Shown here in pieces: positions 8,701 to 16,600 of a stretch of 64,000 bases of DNA. The notes beneath the pieces were generated by a model, which saw nothing but the letters and a program-made list of their open reading frames with translations, was not told the DNA's origin and made no database searches. The stretch's first letter is position 1. The number at the start of each line of letters is the position of its first letter. The stretch is from an uncultured Pseudomonadota bacterium (GTDB lineage: Bacteria > Pseudomonadota > Alphaproteobacteria > RF32 > CAG-239): positions 62,001 through 126,000 of the forward strand of contig CADAJN010000002.1 in NCBI GenBank assembly GCA_902788365.1, in the 5' to 3' direction. The translations under genes and the position numbers were made by a program.

Positions 8701-10144
8701 AGATGATTATTGCACCACACCGGAAGCTGATGATGTCTATTTTGTCGGTTCACAAGGTAAAAGACGCGATTTTAAAACACCGACTGCGCCGGTAAATTTT
8801 GCTTCGGCGCCGCTGCGTGAGATTTTCCATTTTGACATGGGAGATTATGACAATGTAGATAAATATACGCCGTATGATGACGATGATGAAGATGCCGATT
8901 TGAGTGATAATAAATTGGTGACAATTACGGGTGAAAGCTTTTTGAGCTTGGGCGGAGATTTGCCGTTTATTTACGATCCGGAAAACATTGCCCGTAACGA
9001 AGGCATGATGCCGAAAATTTGGTATTATATCTTAAAACCGTTGGCATTTGAAGAACGCGAATTTGATCTGTTAAAACTGGTGTCGCGCGGTGCGCCGAGT
9101 CAGGCATATCTGCGTTCGGGGACTTATCCTTGTTTGATAGACGGTCACTTTGTGCGCACTGCTGAAGACTTTTTGTTGTCGTTTGTGCAAAAAGATGATA
9201 ATATGCGGATTCAGGAATGCCGTGGAGTAAAATTGGAGCAGGGAAAAAATGGAGTGATTTGGCCGTGCGATATTGAATCGGGTGTTTGCGGACATTGTGA
9301 TACGACCAATCGCCATTGTAAATTTCCGCCGGAAGATTTGGTAGATGATAGTTCCGCATCTTCCAGCAGTGAATTGGCGGCAATTATAGACTATATTCCG
9401 GATCCGGATTTTGAAGTGTATAATCCGTTCTTCAAAACGCCGATACCACAAAGGTTTCCACGCTATAAGCTGACATTTAATCCGATGTTGCAAAAAGCAG
9501 TGGAAATTGTGAATAATTATAAAGACGAGGAAGATGAAAATAACGGGCAGTATCACGGAGCACGTCGCAGTTTTCTTGATCGTAACCAATTTGGGGATTA
9601 TCTGGATAATATTGATACAGAAGCCAAAGCGACCGAAGTTATGGCCAATTTATCAAAGAAAATTATGGAATTGGAAGATAATTTGGAGGAAATCTTTAAT
9701 GCATTCGGATACACCCTGAAAGGCGTAGCGCAAACCGAAGATGGTAAAGAGGTGGAACAAGTTGACGGTATTGGCGAGAACTTCAGCCTGCTTAATCAGA
9801 GCGACTATAAACTGGCCTTAGATACATTGGAGGGCTTCAAAGAAAACTATATGCGCAGCTCGGAGAGCGCACTGAAAACCGTTCCGGTGGAAAAAGACAA
9901 AGCTACAGAGCATGTTAAAGGTGAATATGATAAAGTTGATCATACATTGAAAGTTTTGAAAAAAGATGTTGATGAAGATGTATTGATTTCCGGAGACGAA
10001 GATTTGGAAGACTTGCAGGAAAAAATAAAAGAAGGCAAAGCTAACCAAGATATTGGCGATGAGTATGAGAAAAAGCGCAAAGAAGATTTGGAAGATAAAA
10101 TCAAACGATTGCCGGCGCCGTATTGTTCGGTATATTTGAAATAG
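5762..10144 (+). CDS. Giant exported coiled-coil protein (1,460 aa) of the T4SS cluster
   Basis: Start at ATG with AGGAGG seven bases upstream. A signal peptide ends near SKAF. The mature start carries a CAMC pair (about residues 39-42), followed by a helix like those of VirB5/TrbJ-type proteins. Cysteine-containing patches recur near residues 180-220, 390-460 and 1140-1185 (GVCGHCDTTNRHC), suggesting disulfide-stabilised modules. Long coiled coils fill about 660-790 and 810-940. Acidic linkers occur near 1040 and 1370. The length is far beyond any VirB subunit I know, and there is no transmembrane segment after the signal peptide. A long periplasmic scaffold or surface appendage protein is a guess. 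Ten bases separate it from virB8, so it belongs to the same transcript. Confidence 0.85.
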   Translation: MRKLVYKIFLVLLCISYAHTSKAFVWFDYTPLIPVAPQICAMCTPSAITEVATAIDQVEQMRQKFEKYKDISKIKQALVSYATGIGVTVFNNLRQKLTSKNKVVSTSILLDKKMKVNLNSADEVKDVMKDRFLQYPSKKNSIKAMYQAQGEQLKIDTTIEVYVTVRKLEKELNEQLVELDKIEKCIVGGQDCSGLGMEQYNCQKDGQEDEVCLWNNNLKVANIYDSIMRNIEYLGILEAQYQAVMAIGRRPEILEYIEEETKEKKSSAIEIIPTQDFARQEISWQMSFAQQIAADDNRYAEDWFEGNEKKEAVVTEDGFEMMDGTGGFEGAMAGKKEDFLALPIIEKASEQAEMAKRAHNMKQNLRGAKKVFDSYEDMLKYHDKIVENLRISEKCIQNYMREYYQNPLKSWVGKDCGYYNQNIYCHYSPEKSIKDKQPSKGMLDIACPGMEKYKCYLLEMTDTSERFGLSGYTLGLYLEARKQEALQDQDAYLLEDEGISNKIAEDSSVNNQGYITTLDRETSSDDPNDETNASSQDDIDRAANADRDSYDAGTARASMKKPSLEESMEAEARKNGLLNWTIGAVVSKAMVDDLHGAPFSFGAKKNNFPLWNDQQEFYDQYIDGKYENIKEYFEKEPFTDILLEVAHQINAEYEYEEDPLKDLRVEDSEALKDLEDEVDDEIKKDEQRISEIDKAIAAEKKELAVISKKYKDLIKNKRQKIEEAYSRLDDYSAKLDEAQKAYNDANERVRGSKQTTPRNTEGIEIGEEMYADRSESLKSDKPSPIDEDFSDNNKANEETGSKGLADRGTAKINVETNQAKVTQTEQEIKQLKKDIEKLRSEYVRAYSNKLSEKKQQIDMAVAQRREEGLTSFIAGRSGDIIALSAAQSALQCVRQYAVKKVDEAMEKIKEMQDSYEIYSPSNIGKVRNIHNNMIKEITQDMDIEEVLKSSDCNLDQDILDIVMQSSMIEAMSEIFAQLCKDDYCTTPEADDVYFVGSQGKRRDFKTPTAPVNFASAPLREIFHFDMGDYDNVDKYTPYDDDDEDADLSDNKLVTITGESFLSLGGDLPFIYDPENIARNEGMMPKIWYYILKPLAFEEREFDLLKLVSRGAPSQAYLRSGTYPCLIDGHFVRTAEDFLLSFVQKDDNMRIQECRGVKLEQGKNGVIWPCDIESGVCGHCDTTNRHCKFPPEDLVDDSSASSSSELAAIIDYIPDPDFEVYNPFFKTPIPQRFPRYKLTFNPMLQKAVEIVNNYKDEEDENNGQYHGARRSFLDRNQFGDYLDNIDTEAKATEVMANLSKKIMELEDNLEEIFNAFGYTLKGVAQTEDGKEVEQVDGIGENFSLLNQSDYKLALDTLEGFKENYMRSSESALKTVPVEKDKATEHVKGEYDKVDHTLKVLKKDVDEDVLISGDEDLEDLQEKIKEGKANQDIGDEYEKKRKEDLEDKIKRLPAPYCSVYLK

Positions 10145-10153
10145 AGGTGCAAA

Positions 10154-10921
10154 GTGGCTCAACTTGAAAATGGTAATAAACAAGTATATTTGACCGATGC
10201 CAAGGCATCGCAACGTGAAGCAGCGCAACCGCAATATAAGCCGAAATATGTTACGGATGGTGAGAATACAACAACATCATCAAAGGAAGTTTATTTCAGG
10301 TGGTTGTCGCGCTTGGTGGTGCTGTGTGCGGTTTTGTCATTGGGATTTTTCTTATGCGCCACATTGGTTATCTTTCGTTTGGCGCCGGAAATTATTGTTG
10401 AGCCGCTTTTGATTATCAACCAGAACGATTCCCAAACAATGGTGCGATATGAGCCGATTACAACCAAAATGCCGTCATTGCGCCAGTTTACAGAAATGTA
10501 TATTAAACAATATGTGATTTTGCGCAATACTGTTATAAATGATTTTGATGAAATGCGCACTCGTTGGGGACCGGGCGGTTTGGTGCATTATTATTCGCTT
10601 CCGGCGGTATATAGCGCTTTTGTCGGGCAAAATGCGCGGCAGGTCAATAAAATGTTCAATGATGAATATTCCAGTGAGGTGCGCATTGATACAATTGGTA
10701 AAATCAGTGAAAATAATCCGGCATGGGAAGTCACCTTTACGGTTTATAATCTGTCGCGCTCACATCAGGGAAAAGATGGTGCTTTGGTGCTTAAAACCGT
10801 TCGTTATAAGGCTTCCGTAACGCCTAAATTTTATCCGGAAAGGGCAGTTGTTTTTCCGCGTCTGATAAACCCGCTCGGCTTTACGGTGATAAAATACAGC
10901 CAAGATGAAATAAGAGAGTAA
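10154..10921 (+). CDS. virB8: VirB8-like T4SS inner-membrane protein (copy 1)
   Basis: 255 residues with a GTG start preceded by GAGG. VirB8 is a bitopic inner-membrane protein that nucleates the T4SS inner-membrane complex. Here a cytoplasmic N-terminus of about 50 residues is followed by one membrane segment (about 51-77) and a periplasmic NTF2-like domain. The signature end of the domain, FPRLINPLGFTVIKY, matches the VirB8 pattern NPLGF.V..Y. A second VirB8 homologue sits 334 bases downstream with the same layout but low identity, so they are old paralogues that may form a hetero-oligomer. Confidence 0.85.
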   Translation: MAQLENGNKQVYLTDAKASQREAAQPQYKPKYVTDGENTTTSSKEVYFRWLSRLVVLCAVLSLGFFLCATLVIFRLAPEIIVEPLLIINQNDSQTMVRYEPITTKMPSLRQFTEMYIKQYVILRNTVINDFDEMRTRWGPGGLVHYYSLPAVYSAFVGQNARQVNKMFNDEYSSEVRIDTIGKISENNPAWEVTFTVYNLSRSHQGKDGALVLKTVRYKASVTPKFYPERAVVFPRLINPLGFTVIKYSQDEIRE

Positions 10922-11056
10922 TTTGTTTAATTTATTTTAATCTTTTTGCTTTATGATAAAAGCCAAAGGAGTATTCCGCGTTCTTTCAAAATAGAAAAAA
11001 TGCAGAAAATTCCTAGGGTTAAGCGTTTTTGTGAAAAATAAAGCAAAGGTAAGACA
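10922..11056 (+). other. Intergenic gap inside the T4SS operon
   Basis: This 135-base space, the largest inside the operon, separates the first virB8 from the lipoprotein gene. It is AT-rich and holds a TTGTTT and a TATGAT hexamer, but at a spacing that does not suit a sigma-70 promoter. No hairpin followed by a T-run was seen. It may contain an internal promoter or RNA processing site; nothing specific can be supported. Confidence 0.3.
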
Positions 11057-11245
11057 ATGTATAAAAAAATTTTTATTGCGGTTGCTTTGTTGATATTGGC
11101 TTCATGCAGCTTGTTCGGTTCGTATTATGAGCCGGAAACAGTCGGCATCGGTAAAGATATTAACGAGCTTAAATTATCACCATGCGCATGTATGCAAATT
11201 GAACTGATTAAAGAAGTTCCGGATTGGTTCTTGGAAACGATTTAA
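11057..11245 (+). CDS. virB7: VirB7-like small lipoprotein
   Basis: 62 residues with AAGG and a normal spacer before ATG. A short signal peptide ends in the lipobox LASC, giving a predicted lipidated Cys17. The mature peptide is about 46 residues with two more cysteines in a CAC pair. VirB7 proteins are tiny outer-membrane lipoproteins that brace VirB9 and VirB10, and the gene normally sits beside virB8/virB9, as here. Sequence is too short to prove homology, so the name rests on lipobox, size and position between the two virB8 genes. The CAC pair could allow a disulfide with VirB9, as described for Agrobacterium VirB7. Confidence 0.7.
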   Translation: MYKKIFIAVALLILASCSLFGSYYEPETVGIGKDINELKLSPCACMQIELIKEVPDWFLETI

Positions 11246-11255
11246 AGAGGATATT

Positions 11256-12014
11256 ATGGCAGATCAACTGGGAATAGAAAATTCACAACAGCGATTAATC
11301 GGTTCGGCCACACCGTCGACACATCCGAACGGTGCTACACCGAATGCGGCTCCGCGCCGTGTTAATCGCAATGAAGACAGCTTGGTTGTGAATGCCAGTG
11401 AAAAAAGATATTTGTGGACAGCACGTGCATTTGCGATTGTGACGGCTATCAGTATTTGTTGCAATTTAATTTTGTTGCTGACAATTGCCAATATCTTACC
11501 GCTGTATCGTGTGGAGCCGTATTTGTTGACCTTGGCCAATAAAGAAGAACAAGTTTACAATATTATACCATACAGCCGTGATATGGAGGCGCAAAAATCC
11601 ATTACCGAAACATTTGTGCGTGAGTATGTTTTATTGCGCACTACTCTGTTGTCGGATATAGATGAAATGCAGGCTCGTTGGCAGAATGGCGGCGATTTGC
11701 AGGAAATGTCGTCTAATATTGTCTATCAGGATTTTATTAAAAATACCGGAAGTAAGCTCATGCAACGCATGAAACAAGACGGATTAACAAGTTCGGTGCG
11801 TATTTTAACCGTTAACGAAATCGGTGATGCACTGTGGCAAGTGGAATATGCGGTAGATTATTTTCTACCGTCGGCGTATCAGCCGCAGACTATAAAATAT
11901 CGTGCAACATTGAAGATTCAGTATCAGCGCCGGCGTGTTCAATTCAAGGAAAGATTAAAGAATCCGGTTGGGTTTAAAGTAATTTCATACGGGACAAAGC
12001 AAATAAAAGAATAA
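11256..12014 (+). CDS. virB8: VirB8-like T4SS inner-membrane protein (copy 2)
   Basis: 252 residues, ATG preceded by AGAGGA. Cytoplasmic N-terminus of about 52 residues, one membrane segment (about 54-82), then a periplasmic NTF2-like domain ending KNPVGFKVISYG, the VirB8 signature. Both copies share YVLLRTTLLSDIDEMQARW / YVILRNTVINDFDEMRTRW in the first helices of the periplasmic domain, showing common descent. Duplicate VirB8 genes are also known in the rickettsial rvh system. Located ten bases after the lipoprotein gene and 19 before virB9. Confidence 0.85.
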   Translation: MADQLGIENSQQRLIGSATPSTHPNGATPNAAPRRVNRNEDSLVVNASEKRYLWTARAFAIVTAISICCNLILLLTIANILPLYRVEPYLLTLANKEEQVYNIIPYSRDMEAQKSITETFVREYVLLRTTLLSDIDEMQARWQNGGDLQEMSSNIVYQDFIKNTGSKLMQRMKQDGLTSSVRILTVNEIGDALWQVEYAVDYFLPSAYQPQTIKYRATLKIQYQRRRVQFKERLKNPVGFKVISYGTKQIKE

Positions 12015-12033
12015 ACAGTTTAAGGACATTAAA

Positions 12034-13629
12034 ATGAAGATAAAGGCTAAAAATTGGATATTTGTTGTTTTGAGCATGTTATTGGCTCATTCGGCAGAGG
12101 CCGGAAAATTGTTGGATGATACAACAATGGACCAATATGCAAACCAACAAAACGGTGACTATCAAGCAATGAATTTAGGTTATGCCGGTTTTAATTCATT
12201 GGGAATGATACAGGAAGCATGGCAAGACCCGTTGCAGAATTTGGGCGAAGGCCAAAGCAAGCCGGCTTATTCCAAATATTATTGGACGCCGGATTTGGTG
12301 TTGCCGATTCGCGTGCGTGAATCAATGTTAACCTTAGTCAATTTTCCGGAATGGGAACTCATTCAAGATGTGTTTATCGGTAACGGAAATGCCTTTAAGG
12401 GCGTAATCAGCGGACCGAATACGTTAATTTTGCAACCAACGCCGGGAGCCATCGGTGTTGACAGTAACGTGCTGGTCTTCGGCCGGTCCGGTAATAAATA
12501 TGTCTTTTATATTAAAAGCGAAGGTGTAAATACGGAGCGCCTGACAAACTCCATAATAGATATTGATGTCGTCGAAGGCGCCGGCGCATCGGGAGGTAGT
12601 CCCAGTAGCGGCTCAATGGGGTCGGTAGGCGGTTCCGGACATATAAACGCCAACAAATATTATGGGGCAAACGGGCCATCAGTGGATTCTACCTTTACAA
12701 AACGGTTTTTAAAAGAAGATTGGATTAAAAGCATACCGCTTGATCCGACTAAATTCAAATTTGATATTGAAACCTATGTGCCAAATCCGGACGATGTGGT
12801 AATTGCGCCGGAAAGAGTTTGGCATGACGATATTTTTACATATATTGATTTAGGAGAAAAAGCCTTAAACATGATTCAACGGCCGATTGTGACATTGATT
12901 GTGGAGCGTGTGGAAACGCCGGTCGGTTTCAGAACCAAGGGTCCGAATAACCGTTTGATTATTGTTGAAGGCATCGGTGATATGGTGCTGCGTAACGGTA
13001 AAAGAATGGTATGCTTAAAACTGCGCCGTTCTGATGAAGATGGTTTACAATATGTTGAATATGCCGATACCAGTAAGGAATGGGATGTCGGACCGAAAAT
13101 ACCGGGCGGTGCCGGAAAGTCAGGCGGTGCATCGGGAGGCGCATCGGGTGGAAACGGTGCTGGCGGAGCAGGCTCTGCAAATGCGGCCGGAGCCGGAAAT
13201 TATAGCGGTGCGGCCGGTGGTGCAGCTGCAGGCGTTACCGGCGCATGCACAACAGGTATTGCTTGTCAAAACTTAGATTATAATAAAATGACTAAATTAG
13301 ATGTGATGAGCGGTGGCAATAATCCGTATGCCCAATATAAATACGGCAGCGGTTTCAGTGCTGACAACGGCGGCAGTTTGTCAATTGAACTGGGGACTGA
13401 TGCCAATGTGAACAATTTGGAACGCTTATGGCAAAATTTATCCGGTCAATATTCGTCGCTTTTGGGCGGGTATGAGCCGTTCTATTCGGTGGATACGCCG
13501 GCAGATGGCCAAGGAAAGGAACTTTTCCATTTGCGTGTTGGACCGATTAAAAACTTAGAAAGCGGAGATTCTGTATGCAGCCAGCTTGGTCGCAACGGCG
13601 TGTTCTGCAGTGTAATAAGGGTGCAATAA
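12034..13629 (+). CDS. virB9: VirB9-like T4SS protein with C-terminal SPOR domain
   Basis: 531 residues, signal peptide ending SAEA. VirB9 joins VirB7 and VirB10 in the outer-membrane core complex. The N-terminal VirB9 domain (about 80-190) shows WTPDLVLPIRVRESMLTLV and NFPEWELIQDV. A Gly/Ser linker follows. The C-terminal VirB9 domain (about 245-350) shows DDIFTYIDLG, RPIVTLIVERVE and MVLRNGKRMVCLKL. A Gly/Ala-rich linker (about 360-400) leads to an extra domain, about 446-531, with SIELG, then LFHLRVGPI and a Cys pair near GDSVCSQLGRNGVFCSVIRV. This is the SPOR pattern, which binds glycan strands lacking stem peptides. SPOR on VirB9 is not part of the standard architecture. The stop overlaps nothing: the next ATG follows directly. 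Confidence 0.85.
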   Translation: MKIKAKNWIFVVLSMLLAHSAEAGKLLDDTTMDQYANQQNGDYQAMNLGYAGFNSLGMIQEAWQDPLQNLGEGQSKPAYSKYYWTPDLVLPIRVRESMLTLVNFPEWELIQDVFIGNGNAFKGVISGPNTLILQPTPGAIGVDSNVLVFGRSGNKYVFYIKSEGVNTERLTNSIIDIDVVEGAGASGGSPSSGSMGSVGGSGHINANKYYGANGPSVDSTFTKRFLKEDWIKSIPLDPTKFKFDIETYVPNPDDVVIAPERVWHDDIFTYIDLGEKALNMIQRPIVTLIVERVETPVGFRTKGPNNRLIIVEGIGDMVLRNGKRMVCLKLRRSDEDGLQYVEYADTSKEWDVGPKIPGGAGKSGGASGGASGGNGAGGAGSANAAGAGNYSGAAGGAAAGVTGACTTGIACQNLDYNKMTKLDVMSGGNNPYAQYKYGSGFSADNGGSLSIELGTDANVNNLERLWQNLSGQYSSLLGGYEPFYSVDTPADGQGKELFHLRVGPIKNLESGDSVCSQLGRNGVFCSVIRVQ

Positions 13630-16600
13630 ATGAGTAAAGAGCCATTAACCCATTCAGACAGATATGTGCGCAAAACCAACCGAATCATTTTGATTATCGG
13701 TATTATTGCGCTGTTTCTGTTTTTGTTTGGGTTATTGCTGATAGATACGGGCGAAGAGCAAGAAGAACAGACTTATGAGGTTGAATCGTCCATTGAAGCC
13801 GAAACAGATTTAAATATTGCCGGCGAAGCCAATACGGAAAGTGAAATTGAATTTGATAAAGCTGATGAGGTTGAAAAACCGATTACGCTAATGCCAAATC
13901 CGATAAATATCGGACAGGTTGTCTTAGGTAGCGAAGCCACAAATGTTTTAACCATCGGCACAAACGGCAAAAGCGCAATTAAGATAATTTCGGTAGATTT
14001 GGAAGACGCCCCGTTTGAAGGCTTCAGTTTTGAATCAAATTGTAACGGTAAAGAATTGCGCGGTAAAATTACATGCGCGGTAAATATGCTATGGAAACCG
14101 AGCATTATCGGAAACGTGCAGAATAACTTCAAAATTGTATGGCACGAAACACGCCTGAGTGATCGGGATTCTAAGCATGATGAAGTGCCGGTTTACGGTG
14201 TGGCGATTGAAAAAGAAGATTGTAATTTCTGTGATAGCAGTGTAAACGGTGTATCGGGCGAAGCCGGTGTCGCCGGTGCAACGTTGGATCCGAGCAAAAT
14301 GCGTTATGCCATTGGACCGGACGGAAAAGTCATCGGCGTTATTGACGAAGATGGAATTGTGCGTGATGCCAATGGCAATGAAATCGGGCGAGTGCGCGAA
14401 GCAGACGGCTTAATTGTAGACCGTGACGGTAATGTTATCGGCGTGGCATCAACCGGAAAAGTTGTTTTAGATGAAGCTGGAAATGTTGTCGGATATGTTG
14501 ATGCTCAGGGCATGGCGCATGATTTAGAGGGAAATGTTATCGGCACCATGTTGGCCGACGGTTCAGTGGTAGATGAAACAGGTAAAGTTATCGGCAAGGC
14601 CGTGGAAACAGGGTATATTTATGATGAAAACGGCAACATCGTCGGACGTGTTTTGCCGGATGGATCTGTAGTAGATATCAATAATAACGTAATCGGTAGA
14701 GTGAACGAAAACGGCGAGGCCGTAGATTTTAACGGTAACATAATCGGTAAAGTGGCTAAATCAGGTGAAGTGGTGTTTGATGAAAACGGCAAAGCTATCG
14801 GAATTGTGATGCCGAACGGCGACATTGTGAACGAAAACGGCGACATTGTGGGGCATGTGGATGCAAACGGTAATGCCGTGACAAAGCAAAAAATCGGCAA
14901 GCGCGGTTCAACTGTTCGTTTGGCGGTGGATGAAAACGGCACCGTTATCGGCTATATCGGTGACAACGGGGAAGTATTTGATTTTGACGGCAAAAAAATC
15001 GGTCAATTGCAAGCGGACGGCACAATTACAGACAGTGATGGTAATATTATCGGTCGTGCATCTGAAGAATGGAGCGATTTAGCTGTTGATGAAAACGGTA
15101 ACGTAATCGGTATTATAGATTCTGAAGGTATTGTTTCGCGCAATGGAAAAGTTATCGGCTATGTAGATGAAAACGGCGAAATTGTCGGTAATTTGGGAAC
15201 GGTAAAGTCAGTTATCGGCAAAATGGGGCAAAATGTGCGCATAGCGGTTGATGATGAAGGACGGCAAATCGGTTACATTGATGAAAACGGTAATGTGATA
15301 GATGAAAACGGACAAGTTATCGGTCATGTGGATGAAAACGGTAACATTATCGGGGTAGATGGAAAAATCATTGGGCACGCCATGAATGGCAGTGTGGCTT
15401 TAGATGAAAACGGAAACGTTATAGGATATATAGCCGAAGACGGCACTGTGCGTAATTTTCAAGGAAAAATCATCGGATATGCGGATGAAGACGGCAATAT
15501 TGTTGATGAAAACGGTAACGTTATCGGTCACCGAGGCAATTTGGCAGTAGATGCTAACGGCAAAATTATCGGATATATTGATTCTAAAGGGCAGGTGATT
15601 GATAAAAAAGGTCATATCATTGGCACGGTAGATGAAAACGGTAATGTCATCTCAACCGGCGGGCGCGTTTTGGGACGGCAAAATAAAGTGGCGGTTGACA
15701 GTAAAGGAAATGTCATCGGCACCATTGATGAAAACGGCAACGTCGTTGATGAAAAAGGTAACATAGTCGGTATTATAGATGCTAACGGTAATGTGGTTTC
15801 GCTGGGTGGGAAAATCATTGGCACCGAAAAACAGATGGCGATTGATAAAAACGGTAATGTTTTGGGATTTATTGATTCGGAAGGTAATGTTGTAGATGAA
15901 AACGGTAAAGTCATCGGAACACTGGATGCTAACGGCAATATTGTAGATTCACAAGGTAATGTTATCGGTTATGCCGGTGATGTGGCACTTGACAAAGACG
16001 GCCGCGTCATCGGCCGAATAGATGCCAACGGAAACGTCATTGACAAAGACGGCAACATCATCGGTAAAGTAGATGAAAACGGCAACATTGTTGATGCTAA
16101 AGGAAATATTATCGGTATGCGCGGTCGCCCTGTTGTTGATAAAAACGGAAATACAATAGGTTACGTTGATTCCAAAGGTATTGTGCATGATAAAAGCGGG
16201 CGCATTATCGGTCATCTTGATGAAAAAGGTAATGTTGTAGATGAAAACGGCAACATCATTGGTTTTACCGGTGACGTGGTAGTTGATGAAAACGGCAATA
16301 TCATCGGACATACAGATGCCGCAGGTAATGTGATAGATGAAAACGGTAATATAAAAGGACGCATGGATGAAAACGGCAATGCTGTGGAAGTCAGCGGTGA
16401 AATTTTAGGCAAAATTGATAACGTGGCGGTTGATGATCAAGGAAATATTATCGGTAACATAGATAGAAACGGCAATGTGCGTGATAAAGACGGTAACATA
16501 ATCGGTCATGTTGATGAAAACGGCAATGTTGTTTCGGTGGGCGGTGAAATTATCGGTTCGCGCGGGGAATTGGCATTAGATGAAAACGGTAATGTCATCG

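Noticed and set aside
10922..11056. Internal promoter or small ORF between virB8 and virB7
   Set aside because: Hexamers are badly spaced and the only frame is 13 codons.
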